Of a DNA stretch of 6,510 nt, positions 5,952 to 6,510 are shown in pieces. The first letter of the stretch is position 1. Every line of letters starts with the position of its first letter. Below the pieces are notes generated by a model. It worked only from the letters and a program-made list of their open reading frames with translations, did no database searches and had not been told where the DNA came from. The DNA is from Bacillota bacterium (lineage in GTDB: Bacteria; Bacillota; Clostridia; Tissierellales; Peptoniphilaceae): the NCBI GenBank assembly GCA_023393715.1, contig JAEXCD010000101.1, positions 1 to 6,510 of the forward strand, read 5' to 3'. Both the position numbers and the translations under genes were made by a program.

Positions 5952-6510
5952 AGTTTTATATCCCGATTTGGCTCTTGAATTCGGAGATCGCGCCAATGTA
6001 GAGATCCTGATGCGCCTGTTTCCGGAGGCGGAACGGCTCGATACGTCGCTCCATGAAAAACCGCACTTTCTGGACGAGCCGGTGGCGCTCGTTTACCTCG
6101 GTTCATCGGAGGAAGCACATCAGGCAAGCATTTTGGAGGCGCTGCGCCCCTATGCGAAGGAAATCGGGGAGGCAATTCGAAGAAATCAGTTTTTCCTTCT
6201 GACGGGAAATGCCTTTGACATCTTCGGCGAGTGGCTCGAAGAACCGGATGCGAGCCGCATAGCGGGTCTTGGGTTGTATCCTTTTGTCGTTCGGCGAAAT
6301 TATGCGCTAAGGCGGCACGGCACGTCGATCGGACGGACGCGCGAGGGCATTGAGGTTGCGGGGGTGTTAGGGCGGTACAGCGACATCGAATGGCAGGAGG
6401 AGCGGACGCCCTTTGTGACGGTGCTTCGCGAGACGGGCAAAAATCCGCGAACGGGCTGTGACGGCTTTCGGGACGGCCGCCTGATCGCGACGAGCTATAA
6501 CGGAGCCTTT
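5941..6510 (+). CDS. gatD: GatD-like amidotransferase subunit, apparently lacking catalytic residues; partial
   Basis: 190 residues are visible; the gene runs off the right edge (GatD proteins are usually about 240-260 residues). AAGGAG (5928-5933) lies 7 nt before the ATG, and the start lies inside the end of murT, so the two are co-translated. GatD normally hydrolyses glutamine and passes ammonia to MurT. The fold can be followed: VALVYLGSSEEAHQ (48-61) matches the Gly-rich strand-turn of GatD, FFLLTGNAFDIFG (84-96) the nucleophile elbow, and GLGLYPF (109-115) the following strand. Two key residues are changed. The elbow has Thr-Gly-Asn where Cys-Gly-Gly is expected, and SYNGAF (185-190) has Asn 187 where the His of a 'YLHGP' motif is expected. 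The only Cys in the visible part is 173, outside the elbow. The conserved Asn-His-Gly-Gly segment is also not recognisable. Glutaminase activity is therefore unlikely. The family assignment rests partly on the MurT neighbour. Confidence 0.68.
   Translation, partial: MKIEVLYPDLALEFGDRANVEILMRLFPEAERLDTSLHEKPHFLDEPVALVYLGSSEEAHQASILEALRPYAKEIGEAIRRNQFFLLTGNAFDIFGEWLEEPDASRIAGLGLYPFVVRRNYALRRHGTSIGRTREGIEVAGVLGRYSDIEWQEERTPFVTVLRETGKNPRTGCDGFRDGRLIATSYNGAF

Overview
The window looks like ordinary chromosome from a moderately GC-rich Gram-positive bacterium of the Firmicutes, probably of clostridial type. The reasons are strong AGGAG-like ribosome binding sites, compact intrinsic terminators with T-tracts, the ACT/UPF0210 gene pair common in that phylum, and a MurT/GatD-type gene pair, which is typical of Gram-positive cell-wall metabolism. 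No phage, insertion sequence, CRISPR array or plasmid gene is visible. The genus cannot be read from the sequence.

Layout. Positions 1-45 are the 3' half of a tRNA-Ala(GGC), followed at once by an intrinsic terminator (54-94). A short GC-rich spacer with a 39-nt-period tandem duplication (104-175) precedes a two-gene ABC transporter operon on the + strand: ATPase (239-946) and a large polytopic permease (939-2522), overlapping by 8 nt. A second GC-rich patch with direct repeats (2567-2650) and a long bidirectional terminator hairpin (2653-2708) separate this operon from a convergent minus-strand operon. That operon reads ACT-domain protein (4353-4084) and then UPF0210/DUF711 protein (4081-2726), with a 2-nt gap. 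A 200-nt divergent intergenic region carries a promoter for each direction. The rightward promoter (TTGACA, 16 nt, TAGAAT) drives murT (4554-5951) and an overlapping GatD-like gene (5941 to beyond the right edge).

The most interesting point is the murT/gatD-like pair. In characterised bacteria these proteins form the lipid II isoglutaminyl synthase: MurT activates the D-Glu carboxylate with ATP, and GatD releases ammonia from glutamine. Here the MurT ATP-binding motifs and zinc ribbon look intact. In the GatD-like protein, however, the nucleophile elbow has no cysteine, and the position of the catalytic His is Asn. The MurT Asp that completes the triad in trans also appears to be Asn. All three positions of a triad split over two proteins seem to be lost together, so this may be a glutaminase-dead MurT/GatD complex with another nitrogen source or another job. 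The alignment was done from memory of the family and needs checking, and the last part of the GatD-like gene is off the window.
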